Positions 13,165-13,203 of a DNA stretch of 13,203 bases are shown piece after piece. Made by a program: the position numbers and the translations under genes. Numbering within the stretch: the first letter of the stretch is position 1; the number at the start of each line of letters is the position of its first letter. The stretch spans positions 1 to 13,203 of the forward strand of contig URJN01000028.1 of NCBI GenBank assembly GCA_900548125.1, in the 5' to 3' direction. Source of the stretch: an uncultured Eubacteriales bacterium (GTDB lineage Bacteria; Bacillota; Clostridia; Christensenellales; Aristaeellaceae). The notes beneath the pieces are model-generated. The model was not told the DNA's origin, ran no database searches, and was given only the letters and a program-made list of their open reading frames with translations.

Positions 13165-13203
13165 CGCGTTTCCTCCCGCCACGTTCTGTAAAAACTGCAC
13201 AAG
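13161..13203 (-). CDS. Possible 3' end of an upstream gene (partial)
   Basis: In the frame starting at 13202 the minus strand reads LCSFYRTWREETR and stops at TGA 13163-13161, which overlaps the DRTGG start as ATGA. The same overlap occurs at other junctions of this block, so this may be the tail of the previous operon gene. Thirteen codons are too few to prove coding or to name a product. Confidence 0.25.
   Translation of the reverse strand, partial: LCSFYRTWREETR

Overview
The window reads as chromosomal DNA of a fairly GC-rich anaerobic, fermentative Clostridia-type Firmicute. The signs are AGGAGG-type ribosome sites before most genes, an HndABCD-type [FeFe] hydrogenase, NfnAB, an iron-dependent alcohol dehydrogenase and DRTGG/PHP accessory proteins. 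All real genes lie on the minus strand, so transcription runs from high to low coordinates. The long plus-strand open frames are antisense shadows. I see no tRNA, rRNA, CRISPR array or insertion sequence.

Layout in transcription order. (1) 13203-9898 is a tightly packed accessory block: a DRTGG-domain protein, an RsbW-like ATPase, a group D-like sensory [FeFe] hydrogenase homologue (HydS-like) that lacks the proton-transfer cysteine, a second DRTGG-like protein and a PHP-domain protein. Several junctions overlap as ATGA. (2) After a 162-nt gap, 9735-4747 encodes a soluble electron-bifurcating NAD(P)-linked [FeFe] hydrogenase in the order hndA, an orphan HATPase gene, hndB, hndC, hndD. It ends at a strong hairpin. 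(3) A 450-nt intergenic region carries a near-consensus promoter with a perfect inverted repeat at the expected transcription start. It drives an iron-containing alcohol dehydrogenase (4296-3079), which ends at a good intrinsic terminator. (4) 2898-651 encodes NfnA and NfnB, the bifurcating ferredoxin/NADH/NADP+ transhydrogenase. (5) 650-1, directly after the nfnB stop, is the catalytic C-terminal part of a glycogen phosphorylase without its N-terminal half. It is either a rearranged remnant or an assembly chimera.

Together the genes form a redox-balancing island. Hnd couples H2 to NAD(P)H and ferredoxin, Nfn couples ferredoxin and NADH to NADPH, and the alcohol dehydrogenase disposes of reducing equivalents as alcohol. 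The best candidate for an undescribed system is the block upstream of and inside the hnd genes: a catalytically altered hydrogenase as possible H2/redox sensor, two orphan GHKL ATPases, two small DRTGG-type proteins and a PHP hydrolase. Its genes are arranged as one unit with the working hydrogenase, yet it contains no conventional kinase or DNA-binding regulator.
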